From: Bacillota bacterium
Lineage (GTDB): Bacteria; Bacillota; Clostridia; Christensenellales; Pumilibacteraceae
DNA: 64,000 nucleotides
NCBI GenBank assembly: GCA_009777485.1
Contig: WRLT01000003.1
Span: forward strand, 1 to 64,000
Reading direction: 5' to 3'
Positions within the stretch are counted from its first letter, which is position 1. Each line of letters opens with the position of its first letter. The notes below the pieces were generated by a model. The model worked only from the letters and a program-made list of their open reading frames with translations. It was not told where the DNA came from and searched no databases. Shown piece by piece: positions 1 to 7,919 of the stretch. The position numbers were made by a program, and so were the translations under genes.

Positions 1-173
1 TGTGCTTTCATGGGATTTGCCGTCCTTTTTTTTTGTGTTAAAAAAAGTATACACCCCCCCCCGACTCGGTCAAGTGATTTACATTGTTTTTTATATTTTA
101 TTTATTATTTTTTCTTTTTTCTTTTTTCTTTTTTATATTTTCTTTTTTCTTTCTTTCCATTCCATGCGGAAGG

Positions 174-314
174 ATAGGCTTTTCTATCCACCCCGTCCGC
201 TGACGCGTCAATGGGTCGTTCGTTCCTCACTCCCCGCTTTGGCTAAAAACACGTTGTGTTTTTGCAGGCTTTAGGCCGCCGCGTCGCGCCTACAAGAGGG
301 GAATTTTTCTGCGG
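174..314. repeat. family A intergenic repeat, long copy 1
   Basis: This copy is nearly identical to the one at 18881-19012. It begins with the head TTTC(T/C)ATCCACCCCGTCCG and contains a small hairpin (AAAAACAC-gtt-GTGTTTTT, 246-264). It ends with CAAGAGGGGAATTTTT. Shorter derivatives lie at 981-1034, 1041-1142, 11704-11762, 23766-23850 and 25321-25341. No coding capacity is evident. It is probably a non-autonomous repeat, but its mobility is not shown by the sequence. Confidence 0.75.
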
Positions 315-329
315 ATTTTATTTTAAAGT

Positions 330-478
330 TTTAACACAGGGGGACGGAGTAGTGTGCTGTTTTGTTGGTTTTAGGTTGGGGGTTGTGTTGTTATACAGGC
401 GACACAGGGGGACGGGGCAAAGTGCAAGGGCTTTGGTTAAGTATAGTGGTTGCTAGCACATTCCCCCGTCCCCCAGTT
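330..478. repeat. ACAGGGGGACGG direct and inverted repeats
   Basis: ACAGGGGGACGG occurs twice in direct orientation (about 333-345 and 401-414). An inverted partner, CCCCCGTCCCCCAG, lies near 462-476, so the block can fold into a G/C-rich hairpin. It lies between a family A copy and the 3' end of the first permease gene. No gene is visible in it. Confidence 0.55.
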
Positions 479-556
479 TCGCCTTTGCCGTGATTGGTAC
501 AGAGGGGAATTTTTTAATGGTTAATTCCTTAATACACAATCAAAGAGGGGGATTTT

Positions 557-976
557 TTATTTTTTGTTGGGAGAGGGGGAGATTTTGCGCATTTTTTCTT
601 TTTTTTGCTTGAACAGTTTTATGACTGCGGAAATCAGCTGTAAAACGCCTAGTACGGTTAAAAATATTCCAAAGCCGCGCCCTAACGCGGCGGCGGAGAG
701 ATTTTTTGCCGCAAGCGAAGCAATTACTGCCGATAGCGCGGCGGGCAGTGAAATCAGCCACAGGTATTTAAATTTGATTAGTCCGTTTTTGATGTGGATA
801 ATTAAAACCGCAACCGACATCGGGATAAACGCGATAAGGTTTACCGCTTGCGCCGTGTGTTGGTTTAAGCCCGTAAACCACACTAACAGCGGAATAAGCA
901 GCGTGCCGCCGCCCATTCCTAAGCCGCCGAACACTCCGCCCGCAAGCCCTATAATGATAAATAAAAATATGTGCAT
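557..976 (-). CDS. half-size TSUP (TauE/SafE) family membrane permease
   Basis: A 139-residue membrane protein resembling one half of a TauE/SafE sulfite/sulfonate exporter (TSUP, formerly DUF81). The first helix carries the glycine-rich GGVFGGLGMGGGTLLIPLL signature, followed by three more hydrophobic segments and a Lys-rich tail. Full-length members have two such repeats in about 250 residues; here each half is its own gene (see 1324-1698), so a heterodimer is plausible. An upstream GTG at 991 is in frame, but I prefer ATG 976, preceded by GGGGTGGAAAG. That ribosome-binding-like sequence is the head of a family A repeat. The substrate cannot be read from sequence; sulfur oxyanions or organic anions are typical for the family. 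Confidence 0.75.
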   Translation of the reverse strand: MHIFLFIIIGLAGGVFGGLGMGGGTLLIPLLVWFTGLNQHTAQAVNLIAFIPMSVAVLIIHIKNGLIKFKYLWLISLPAALSAVIASLAAKNLSAAALGRGFGIFLTVLGVLQLISAVIKLFKQKKEKMRKISPSPNKK

Positions 977-1199
977 TTGTTTTCTTTCCACCCCGTCCGC
1001 CCGTCGGCGTCAATAGTCGTTCTAAAAACACGTCTTTGGGAATAGGCTTTGCTTTCCACCCCGTCTGATTGGAGGGCTAGGCTTTTCTTTCCACCCCGTC
1101 CGCTGACGCGTCCACCCCTCAAGAGGGGAATTTTTCTGCGGACTGTTAAGTTTAAATTCATAGCCGACATTTTCCATTTTCCATTCTCCATTCTTTTAA
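977..1199. repeat. composite intergenic spacer (family A heads plus AATGGA array)
   Basis: Read on the minus strand, this gene-free spacer runs from an AATGGA-type tandem array (1168-1196) and GAATGTCGGC, through the AAAAATTCCCCTCTTGAGGGG hairpin sequence (1117-1137), to three successive GGGGTGGAAAG heads ending at the start of the permease gene. The same order recurs at 18881-19076 and 23743-23951. On the + strand the CCCCTC-AA-GAGGGG hairpin is followed by AATTTTT and resembles an intrinsic terminator. Confidence 0.7.
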
Positions 1200-1325
1200 A
1201 GCTGCGGCAAAATTGAGGGTAAGTTGCGCAACAGTTGGCTTTTTTGCGCGCGCCGCGTACTCAAATGTACGCAAGCGCGTAAAAAAGACAAGCGTAGCGC
1301 TTTTCAAGCCAATTTTGCCGCAGCT
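1200..1325. repeat. fold-back element B, copy 1
   Basis: A 126-bp imperfect inverted repeat. The outer arms AGCTGCGGCAAAATTG (1200-1215) and CAATTTTGCCGCAGCT (1310-1325) are perfect complements. The conserved core contains GTTGGCTTTTTT, a GTAC-rich centre and AAAAAAGACAAGCGTAGCGC. The right arm abuts the TAG stop (1324-1326) of the neighbouring minus-strand permease. A second copy at 25349-25476 shares the core but has entirely different arms, also ending at a stop codon. Confidence 0.75.
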
Positions 1326-1698
1326 AGCCTGTTGCCATTTTGATGCCTGCTATTATCATGATTACTGCAAAAACTAGGCCTACTAGTTTTTCGGGCAGAA
1401 CTTTTAACAACAGCGCGCCGAATATGCCGCCTACTACTACCGCTAGCGAGGTTATCCATGTGGCTTGCCATACAAAGTATCCGTTTGCGATATACACGAT
1501 TGCGCTGACTACCGTTATAGGCAAAATAATCAGTATCGCCGTTGCGTGCGCGGTTTTGGTGTTTTCGCGCAGTCCTTTTTCTAGCAGGGGCACGCACAAC
1601 ATACCTCCGCCGCCGCCGAATATGCCGTTGGCAAGCCCTATTCCTAGACCGCCTAGCCCTGCAAGCGTAATTTCCTTAATTTTCCTTTTTTTTGTCAT
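1324..1698 (-). CDS. half-size TSUP (TauE/SafE) family membrane permease, second half
   Basis: A 124-residue partner of the gene at 557-976. It has the same glycine-rich first helix (GLANGIFGGGGGMLCVPLL), a following ENTKTAHATAI segment typical of the TSUP repeat, and about four hydrophobic stretches. The pair probably assembles as a two-subunit version of a normally fused permease. The start at 1698 has no clear ribosome-binding site, so it is less certain than most here. The stop codon is TAG and lies in the arm of fold-back element B. The transported ion cannot be inferred. Confidence 0.72.
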   Translation of the reverse strand: MTKKRKIKEITLAGLGGLGIGLANGIFGGGGGMLCVPLLEKGLRENTKTAHATAILIILPITVVSAIVYIANGYFVWQATWITSLAVVVGGIFGALLLKVLPEKLVGLVFAVIMIIAGIKMATG

Positions 1699-1884
1699 AA
1701 TGAAAATAGTTTTTGCATTAGTGGGGTAAATTAAACAAACGCGGCCGTAATAAATTTATTGAACATTTTATTAAAAACGGCGGCAATTCGTTTGCCTGAA
1801 AAGCATTTATATATTATAATAGTTGAGTGTGTGCGAAAACTGCATATACGCAGGAATACTCAAATAGGACAAACAGGTGATAAA

Positions 1885-4800
1885 ATGGGCAAAATCCGCA
1901 AAGGCTATTCTTTTTTTACTAAGCTGACGGCTTGTATATTAGCGGCGTTTATCGCGCTAACCGCGTCGGCATTTATTTCGGTATTTATTACATCGGAAGC
2001 TTCTTCCGCATACGCGTATGAAACAAATACGTTCCGCGATTTTCCGCCTACCCCGCTAGGCATAGAAAATCCGCAGTTCTCTAACAGTTCGGGTTCGATG
2101 CCCGCTACGCCGACAGGCTGGACGGAAACCTCTTATGTAAACAAGGTAAAGGGCTCTACGGCTATGGGCGTGGTAGACCTTTCGCAATATTATACCTCGC
2201 AAGAAAATATCAATAACGTTAAGCTTACCGAATATCCCGAATACCAAAGCGGCACGCCGCGCACGCCGTTCGGCGAAAACCGTCAGGTTGCCGCCACAGG
2301 CTTTGACAACAAAATTTTAATGGTAAACACTACCCGCGCAACCACTACCGTTATCGGTTATGAATCCTCGTCTATGACGCTTGCGCCTAATAAGTTTTTT
2401 CAAATTTCGGCGTGGGTTAAAACGGGTGATTTTTATTCGGCTTTCGGCGCGGCTATGCGCTTAAACGGTATTCAAAACCAAAACCTTGCGTTTAGCAATA
2501 TCCGCACCACGCAATACAGCGACCCCGATTACCGTGTTTCGGCGCAAAACAATTTCGGCTGGGCACAGTACACCTTTTATATCAACACCTCCTCTATCCG
2601 TTCGGAAACCGTTACGCTTGCGCTTACGGTGGGCGATTTTTATCAGGGAAAAACCGTAGACGGTGAAGAGGTAATTGTAGACCGTAACGCTTCGGGCTAT
2701 GCGTTTTTTGCGAATGTTGAGGCGTATGAAATCTCCCCTACCGCTTTTAACTTAAAGCGTCAAAGCGAAGGCGAACACCGCAATGTACGTTTTGTAGACC
2801 TTTCGTTAGACGCGGCAGACCCGCAAACCGATTTAAGCTTTGCGCGCGCCGAAAACTATTTTGCGATGTCCGCAGAAGGTGCGGTTCCGCAAACAAGCCA
2901 TTTGGTATCGCCCGCATCTTTAAACACAGACCTTTCGTTTGCATTAGAAAATAACCGCTTTAACCTAGACCAAGCACCCGTTTCGCCGCGCGGCAAAAAT
3001 TCGGGGGACGGTCATATTTTGGTAGTATCGTCTTACGACCAAAAAAGCGGGCGCGGGCCGAACGCAAAATATCACACGACTGCTGTCGGCTTTGAGTCGG
3101 GGCAAATGGTAATAGAACAGTTTAACTATTACCGTCTTAGCGTGTGGGTAAATACGCATAATATTTCCGGCGGTGCGGGTGCAACACTGGTAGTTACTAC
3201 GAATGCGGAGGACCTCGCAGACCACACCGAAAACATGAAGTTTACGGCGACGGGCTGTAACGGCGATTTAGACAGCTTAGCAAGCTACGGCTGGCGTGAA
3301 TACGCATTTTATATCAAGGGTTCTATCTTTAACGATTATGAAATCAATTTAGGGCTGTGGCTGGGTCAAGAGGATAATTTAAGCAGCGGCACAGCGATGT
3401 TTAGCTATGTGCGTTTTGAACAATTAACCGCCGAACAATATCTGACAAACTCCGGAAACTCCGCAGGCGGTTCTCCAGTAGACATTGACGGACATTTTAC
3501 CGACACCGGCGTAACAAACGGCAACTTTAACAATTATAACGAACCCGAAGATTTTAGTTCGTCTTTAAAGCGTCCGCTGCTTACGCCTAGCGGTTGGAAT
3601 TTCTTTACGCCTTCTTCCGCTGCAACGCCCGGTCTTTCGCGCGACGAATCGCTGATTGATACCGACCTTATTATTTCCGGCATTATGCCTACGCACCCTA
3701 GCCACTTTTCGGCAAACTCCGCCGACTACGGCGCGGGCGTAAGAAATCCGCACAGCAATGAGGCGGAGCGCGGCTTTGTATTATATTTAGCAAGCAGTGA
3801 ACGCAACGCATTCGGATATGAATCCTCCCCTATCGCATTAGAAGAAAACGCCTCCTACGCGCTTACCGTGCGGCTGCGTGCAGACAACATTACGGGCTAC
3901 GGTGCAAACCTTGTTTTAAAAGACGACAACGGCATATTGGCAACGCTTGAAAACATTACAAACACCAACCGCGCGTTCCGCGATTTTACCTTTTATATTC
4001 AAAATGATTCTGCCTCCCGTTCGGTTACGTTGGAAATTTGGTTAGGGCTTGCCGAACGCGGCGAAAGAAACCATACCAAGCTGTCCAGCGGAAATGTTTA
4101 TGTGGATACGGTAGCCGTAAACCCTTACGAAGAAGAGGAAGGCTTTAACGCTTTACAGACGCGCTTTCAAAATGATTTAAACCTAAATGTTCAAAGAGAT
4201 TATGCGGTAGTGCTGTATTCGGGTGTGAACTTTATCGAATTTGACGCCTACGATAACAATTATGTAAAATACCCGTATTTGTGGTCTGTTTCGGGTCCGT
4301 CTAACGCAACGCCCGTGGGCGTGCGCAGCGGCATATTCGATTCGGCTAACGTTCCCGGCGGAAACGGCGAAGTTCCTGCCCGCTTTGAAAATCCCGACCG
4401 CCGCGACGAGGACGGACGCTTAAAGAATAACAACGTTTTAATGCTTACAAACTCCACCAAAACCGCTTCGCGCCTTACGTTTGACCGTCCGTTTAATTTA
4501 GAGGCGGAAACGTATTATAGGTTAGAAGTAAGCATTATGGTGGATATCCGCGTAGATAAAACGCTTGACCCCTTTGACGAGCGCAACCGCAACGTAAACA
4601 CCACGCGCAGTATCGGCGGCGGCATAGAGCTTACAGGAACGGATTTTAAGTTTGAAAATATTTTAGAAACTACCGACCCGCTGCACCGCTTGCATCCCGA
4701 TGAGGTTGCTGTGGGCGCAAGTCCGTTTAAAACGATATTTGAAACGTATACTTTTTATATCTTTGCAGGACACAGCAACCGAACTTTCCATTTAGCGTTT

Positions 4801-5460
4801 ACGTTAGGCGGAGAAAATTTTAGTGAGTTCTGCGCAGGCTTTTTATATGTAAATTCGGTTAACTTTACCGATATTACCAACACGTTGTTTGAAGAAGAAG
4901 CGGATAACCTTCCGCGCGGAACACGCACCAGTATGCGGGCGGCTTATAACGAGCCAGGCGAAACGTTAGAGGAAGAAGACCCCGACGCCGAAGAGCCTGT
5001 ATCGGACGTAACCGAACGCGCGCCTAACGACATAGGCAACTGGGGGCTTATTCCCTCTATATTATTCGGCGCGGCATTCTTGTTAGCTATATTTGCATGG
5101 GTAGCGCGCAGAGTAAGCACTAACCTAAAAGCGCGCAAGGCAAAACGTGCAGTAAATGCAGGCCGCACGGCAGGCACTCCCGCATCGGAATACGACCGTG
5201 AGGAAACCGTGAAAAAAGGCTTTAAAGACTTCTCCGACCCTACCTCCGCCGTTTCGGAAGCTGTTTCGGACAGTGAAGAACAACGCGCCTACGAAGAGTT
5301 TGACGACGTAGTAAAAACAGATGCGCCCGCACCCGATGTGGTACGCAAAGGGCGTGTACAGCCCGCAACCCCCAAAGCAGAAGAAACCGTTTCCGAAGAA
5401 GTAAAATCTGAATCTGAGGATACCGTTGCAGAGGGCTTTGAGGACAGCTTTGAAGATTAA
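1885..5460 (+). CDS. large membrane-anchored surface protein with four repeated beta-rich modules
   Basis: A 1191-residue exported protein of no family I recognise. ATG 1885 is preceded by AGGTGA, so the upstream in-frame ATG at 1759 is unlikely. Residues 1-45 form a signal peptide with basic and then hydrophobic parts. Four similar modules start near residues 156, 399, 642 and 863. Each has a (G/F)(Y/F)ES or equivalent strand, a 'Y..L(S/T)V.(V/L)' strand, an 'F..(Y/F)TFYI' strand and an aromatic-rich close (YAFFANVEAY, FLYVNSVNF). The spacing of about 220-243 residues and the composition suggest jelly-roll, carbohydrate-binding-like folds. A helix near residues 1055-1077 is followed by a basic stop-transfer and an acidic tail of about 110 residues that would be cytoplasmic. 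It is the only long + strand gene before 19 kb and ends at a strong terminator. Confidence 0.8.
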   Translation: MGKIRKGYSFFTKLTACILAAFIALTASAFISVFITSEASSAYAYETNTFRDFPPTPLGIENPQFSNSSGSMPATPTGWTETSYVNKVKGSTAMGVVDLSQYYTSQENINNVKLTEYPEYQSGTPRTPFGENRQVAATGFDNKILMVNTTRATTTVIGYESSSMTLAPNKFFQISAWVKTGDFYSAFGAAMRLNGIQNQNLAFSNIRTTQYSDPDYRVSAQNNFGWAQYTFYINTSSIRSETVTLALTVGDFYQGKTVDGEEVIVDRNASGYAFFANVEAYEISPTAFNLKRQSEGEHRNVRFVDLSLDAADPQTDLSFARAENYFAMSAEGAVPQTSHLVSPASLNTDLSFALENNRFNLDQAPVSPRGKNSGDGHILVVSSYDQKSGRGPNAKYHTTAVGFESGQMVIEQFNYYRLSVWVNTHNISGGAGATLVVTTNAEDLADHTENMKFTATGCNGDLDSLASYGWREYAFYIKGSIFNDYEINLGLWLGQEDNLSSGTAMFSYVRFEQLTAEQYLTNSGNSAGGSPVDIDGHFTDTGVTNGNFNNYNEPEDFSSSLKRPLLTPSGWNFFTPSSAATPGLSRDESLIDTDLIISGIMPTHPSHFSANSADYGAGVRNPHSNEAERGFVLYLASSERNAFGYESSPIALEENASYALTVRLRADNITGYGANLVLKDDNGILATLENITNTNRAFRDFTFYIQNDSASRSVTLEIWLGLAERGERNHTKLSSGNVYVDTVAVNPYEEEEGFNALQTRFQNDLNLNVQRDYAVVLYSGVNFIEFDAYDNNYVKYPYLWSVSGPSNATPVGVRSGIFDSANVPGGNGEVPARFENPDRRDEDGRLKNNNVLMLTNSTKTASRLTFDRPFNLEAETYYRLEVSIMVDIRVDKTLDPFDERNRNVNTTRSIGGGIELTGTDFKFENILETTDPLHRLHPDEVAVGASPFKTIFETYTFYIFAGHSNRTFHLAFTLGGENFSEFCAGFLYVNSVNFTDITNTLFEEEADNLPRGTRTSMRAAYNEPGETLEEEDPDAEEPVSDVTERAPNDIGNWGLIPSILFGAAFLLAIFAWVARRVSTNLKARKAKRAVNAGRTAGTPASEYDREETVKKGFKDFSDPTSAVSEAVSDSEEQRAYEEFDDVVKTDAPAPDVVRKGRVQPATPKAEETVSEEVKSESEDTVAEGFEDSFED

Positions 5461-5490
5461 ACAGCACCCTCACTAAATAGTAAAGTAAAA

Positions 5491-5524
5491 AGCCGTCTTG
5501 CATTAATCCGCAAGACGGCTTTTT
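5491..5524. terminator. bidirectional intrinsic terminator
   Basis: A perfect 10-bp stem, AGCCGTCTTG/CAAGACGGCT (5491-5500 and 5511-5520), has A residues on its left and TTTTATA on its right. It lies between the convergent surface-protein and SDR genes and can serve both strands. Confidence 0.9.
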
Positions 5525-5535
5525 ATATACAGTAG

Positions 5536-6300
5536 TTAAAGGCGGTTAGCCTTTTCTATACAAAGTATTTTGCCGTTGATATGCCCTGCCGTTTCGCTTG
5601 CCAGTTTTAGTACGGCGGCGGCGGCTTGTTGCGGGGTGCTTTCTTGTGCAGACACAGCTTTTAAAAAAGCTGTTTTTTCGCTAGCCGTAAAGCCGCGCGT
5701 CATAAGGGTATCTACCCACGCGGGCGCAAGCGCGTTTACGGTTATGCCGCTAGGCGATAATTCTTTTGCCAGTGCTTTTGTAAAGCCGTCTAAGCCTGCT
5801 TTGGCGGCGGAATATACCGTTTCCATACTTGCACCGTGCGTACCGTGTACGGACGATATATTGATAATGCGCCCGAAAGACGCGCTAAGCATATCGGGGG
5901 CGTATACGCGGGATACGTACATCGCGCTTTTTAAGTTTATTGCCAGCACGTTTTCGAACGTGTCGGGCGACTCGTCTGTGAAAAGCATACGGTGCGCCGC
6001 GCCCGCGTTATTTACCAGTGTATCTATAACGCCTATTGTTTTTGCGGTGCTTGCGTATAAATCCGTAACGGCCGCATAATCGGTTACATCGCACGCATAG
6101 CCGATTACCGCGTGTCCTTCACTTTGCAATTCGCATTCGATTTGCTGTGCCGCACGGCTTGATTCTTTATAGCAAAAGGCTACGCGAAAGCCGTTTCTTG
6201 CCAGTGCGTACACACAGGCCTTCCCTATTCCGCGCGTTCCGCCCGTAACCAGCGCGGCACGGCAAACGGGCGTATTAGATTGCTTAATTTTTGGTTTCAT
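5536..6300 (-). CDS. short-chain dehydrogenase/reductase (FabG-like)
   Basis: A 254-residue NAD(P)-dependent SDR of classical length. The cofactor motif TGGTRGIG is at residues 19-26, NNAG at 97-100, the catalytic serine in NISS at 149-150, and the YxxxK pair is Y163/K167. It resembles 3-oxoacyl-ACP reductases, but no fatty-acid genes lie nearby, so the substrate is open. It is the last gene of a minus-strand run and starts four bases after the stop of the broken murF-like gene, so it is probably co-transcribed with it. Confidence 0.85.
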   Translation of the reverse strand: MKPKIKQSNTPVCRAALVTGGTRGIGKACVYALARNGFRVAFCYKESSRAAQQIECELQSEGHAVIGYACDVTDYAAVTDLYASTAKTIGVIDTLVNNAGAAHRMLFTDESPDTFENVLAINLKSAMYVSRVYAPDMLSASFGRIINISSVHGTHGASMETVYSAAKAGLDGFTKALAKELSPSGITVNALAPAWVDTLMTRGFTASEKTAFLKAVSAQESTPQQAAAAVLKLASETAGHINGKILCIEKANRL

Positions 6301-6304
6301 GCTT

Positions 6305-7906
6305 TTATTTTAAGTTGTCGGGTAAATCGTTTTCGAACAGGATTACTTTTTTTCCTTGAATTTCACTAACCCTTTCCATTGCCTCATTTAATGAGGAGGT
6401 TAAGAGTATTTTTTCCGCGTTCATGCCGCCCTCTAAGCAGCCCTTTTTGATGTGCGCCCCGCGTGAGGAATTTAAAATAGCATAATCGGCAAATTGCGCA
6501 ATGTCGCGCCCTAGTTGAATATTTGCCTCTGTTTCTGCCTCGCCCAACTATACCAAGCCCGGCGTAATAATAATGCGTGTGCCGTCTAGCTGCGATAAAA
6601 CTTCTAATGCGTTTCGCGCGCCCTCTGCGTTAGCGTTGTACGCATCGTCTAGGATTAGCGTATCGCCTCTGTCTATCAACTGCAGCCTGTGCGGAACGGG
6701 CTTTAATTCGGCGCATGCGGCGGCAATTTCCTCTAAGCTTACCTCCAATTTTAACGCGGCGGCGGCGCATAGCGCGATAAGACCAGGGATATGTTTGCCT
6801 AATAAAACCGTAGTAATTTCTATTTCGCGCCCGTCGGCAATCAAGGTAAAAACACTGCCTTTATTTTGCATTTTAGCGTTTTTATACGTAACGGACGCGC
6901 CGCTAACAGTTTCTGCGCCGCATAATATTTTTTCTTTAGTGCAGCCTGTAAACAATTCAACCGATTTTTCGTTGTCGCCGTTAAAAAACGCACAGCCGCT
7001 ATTCGGTAGGCTTTCGATAAGCTCGTACTTTGTTTTTGCGATGTTTTCGCCGCTGCCCATAGTTTCTAGATGCTGTGTGCCTATACCCGTAAGAATACCG
7101 TACTGCGGTTTAACGATGTGCGCAAGTTCGGCAATGTCGCCTACATAACGCGCACCCATTTCGGCAACAAAAACTTGCGCATCCTGCAAACCGCCGCTGT
7201 TTACCGATTTAGCAATGCCCATAGGCGTATTGTAGCTTGCGGGCGTTGCGTACACCTTGTATTTTTTTTCCAGCATGGCCGCCACAATATTTTTAGCGGT
7301 TGTTTTGCCAAACGAACCCGTTATGCCTATTTTAATCAGCTGAGGGTTTTGACTAAGCTTTTGCGCCGCTTGTTTTTTGAATGAATTTTGTATTAAGATT
7401 TCTATCGGCAGCAGTATATAATGCGCCGCCGTTACCGTAAAGGGTATTAAAAACGCCGCCACGCAAGCAAAGGCGTAATCTATTTTAGGCAGCAGCGTGC
7501 CGAACATCAATAATCCGTACACTAGCGCGGCGTGTAAAATTGCAGAGGTTATGATAAGCCGCCAAACGCGTTTGGTTAGTTTTAGCGGCGTTTTGCTTTG
7601 CGCGCCCGATTTAAAGCTGATTAAAATAAACATCGCGCACAATCCGAAAAAGATAAAAGAGCCTATGTAATACGTTATGGGAAAACTGCCGAAAGAGCCG
7701 ATAAATACAAATATCGCTATAAAAGACAAAAACCCCAGCGCAAAGTACCGCGCTAAATAATCTAGTTTGGTTGCCTTAAACCAATTATAAACTCCGCGTG
7801 TGCGGTATCCCGAAAGCTGAAAAATCTGAAACATTTTAAAGCTTGCGCCCGTTAAAACGGCGGACGCCAGAACCGTGAATGCGATGCGGAATATGGTATC
7901 TATCAT
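6305..7906 (-). pseudogene. MurF-like Mur ligase with N-terminal membrane domain, interrupted by an in-frame TAG
   Basis: One continuous reading frame of about 533 codons is split by a single TAG at 6548-6550. Residues 1-150 hold several hydrophobic helices. The Mur-ligase core follows, with the ATP loop GSFGKTT, the AEMGARYVGDIAELA segment and DDAYNANAEG. The amber codon falls just after ITPGLV, inside the C-terminal ligase domain. The remaining 80 residues (LGEAETEAN onward) continue in the same frame and could only restart at a TTG without a ribosome-binding site. MurF adds D-Ala-D-Ala to UDP-MurNAc-tripeptide; the membrane-fused form is a clostridial variant whose exact role I do not know. 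ATG 7906 has a good AGGAG. A recent nonsense mutation or a sequencing error are the simplest explanations. Confidence 0.8.
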
Positions 7907-7919
7907 AGGCTTTTTCTCC

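Larger units (their letters stand above)
1..556. other. gene-free left edge: pyrimidine tract and repeats
   Basis: I see no credible gene here. Positions about 85-160 are an almost uninterrupted T/C tract on the + strand. A long copy of the family A repeat follows at 174-314, and a block of G-rich GGGGGACGG repeats at 330-478. The open frames that cross this stretch follow repeat and low-complexity sequence and have no domain character or ribosome-binding site, so I do not call them. Confidence 0.7.

Noticed and set aside
1-456. Open frames at the left edge (2-274, 256-456)
   Set aside because: They follow a T-rich tract and repeat sequence, lack ribosome-binding sites, and share no protein features.
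6548-6550. Genome-wide recoding of TAG as a sense codon
   Set aside because: Several intact genes (TSUP half at 1324, tsaE, nth, ACT protein, metF) end naturally with TAG at the expected family length.
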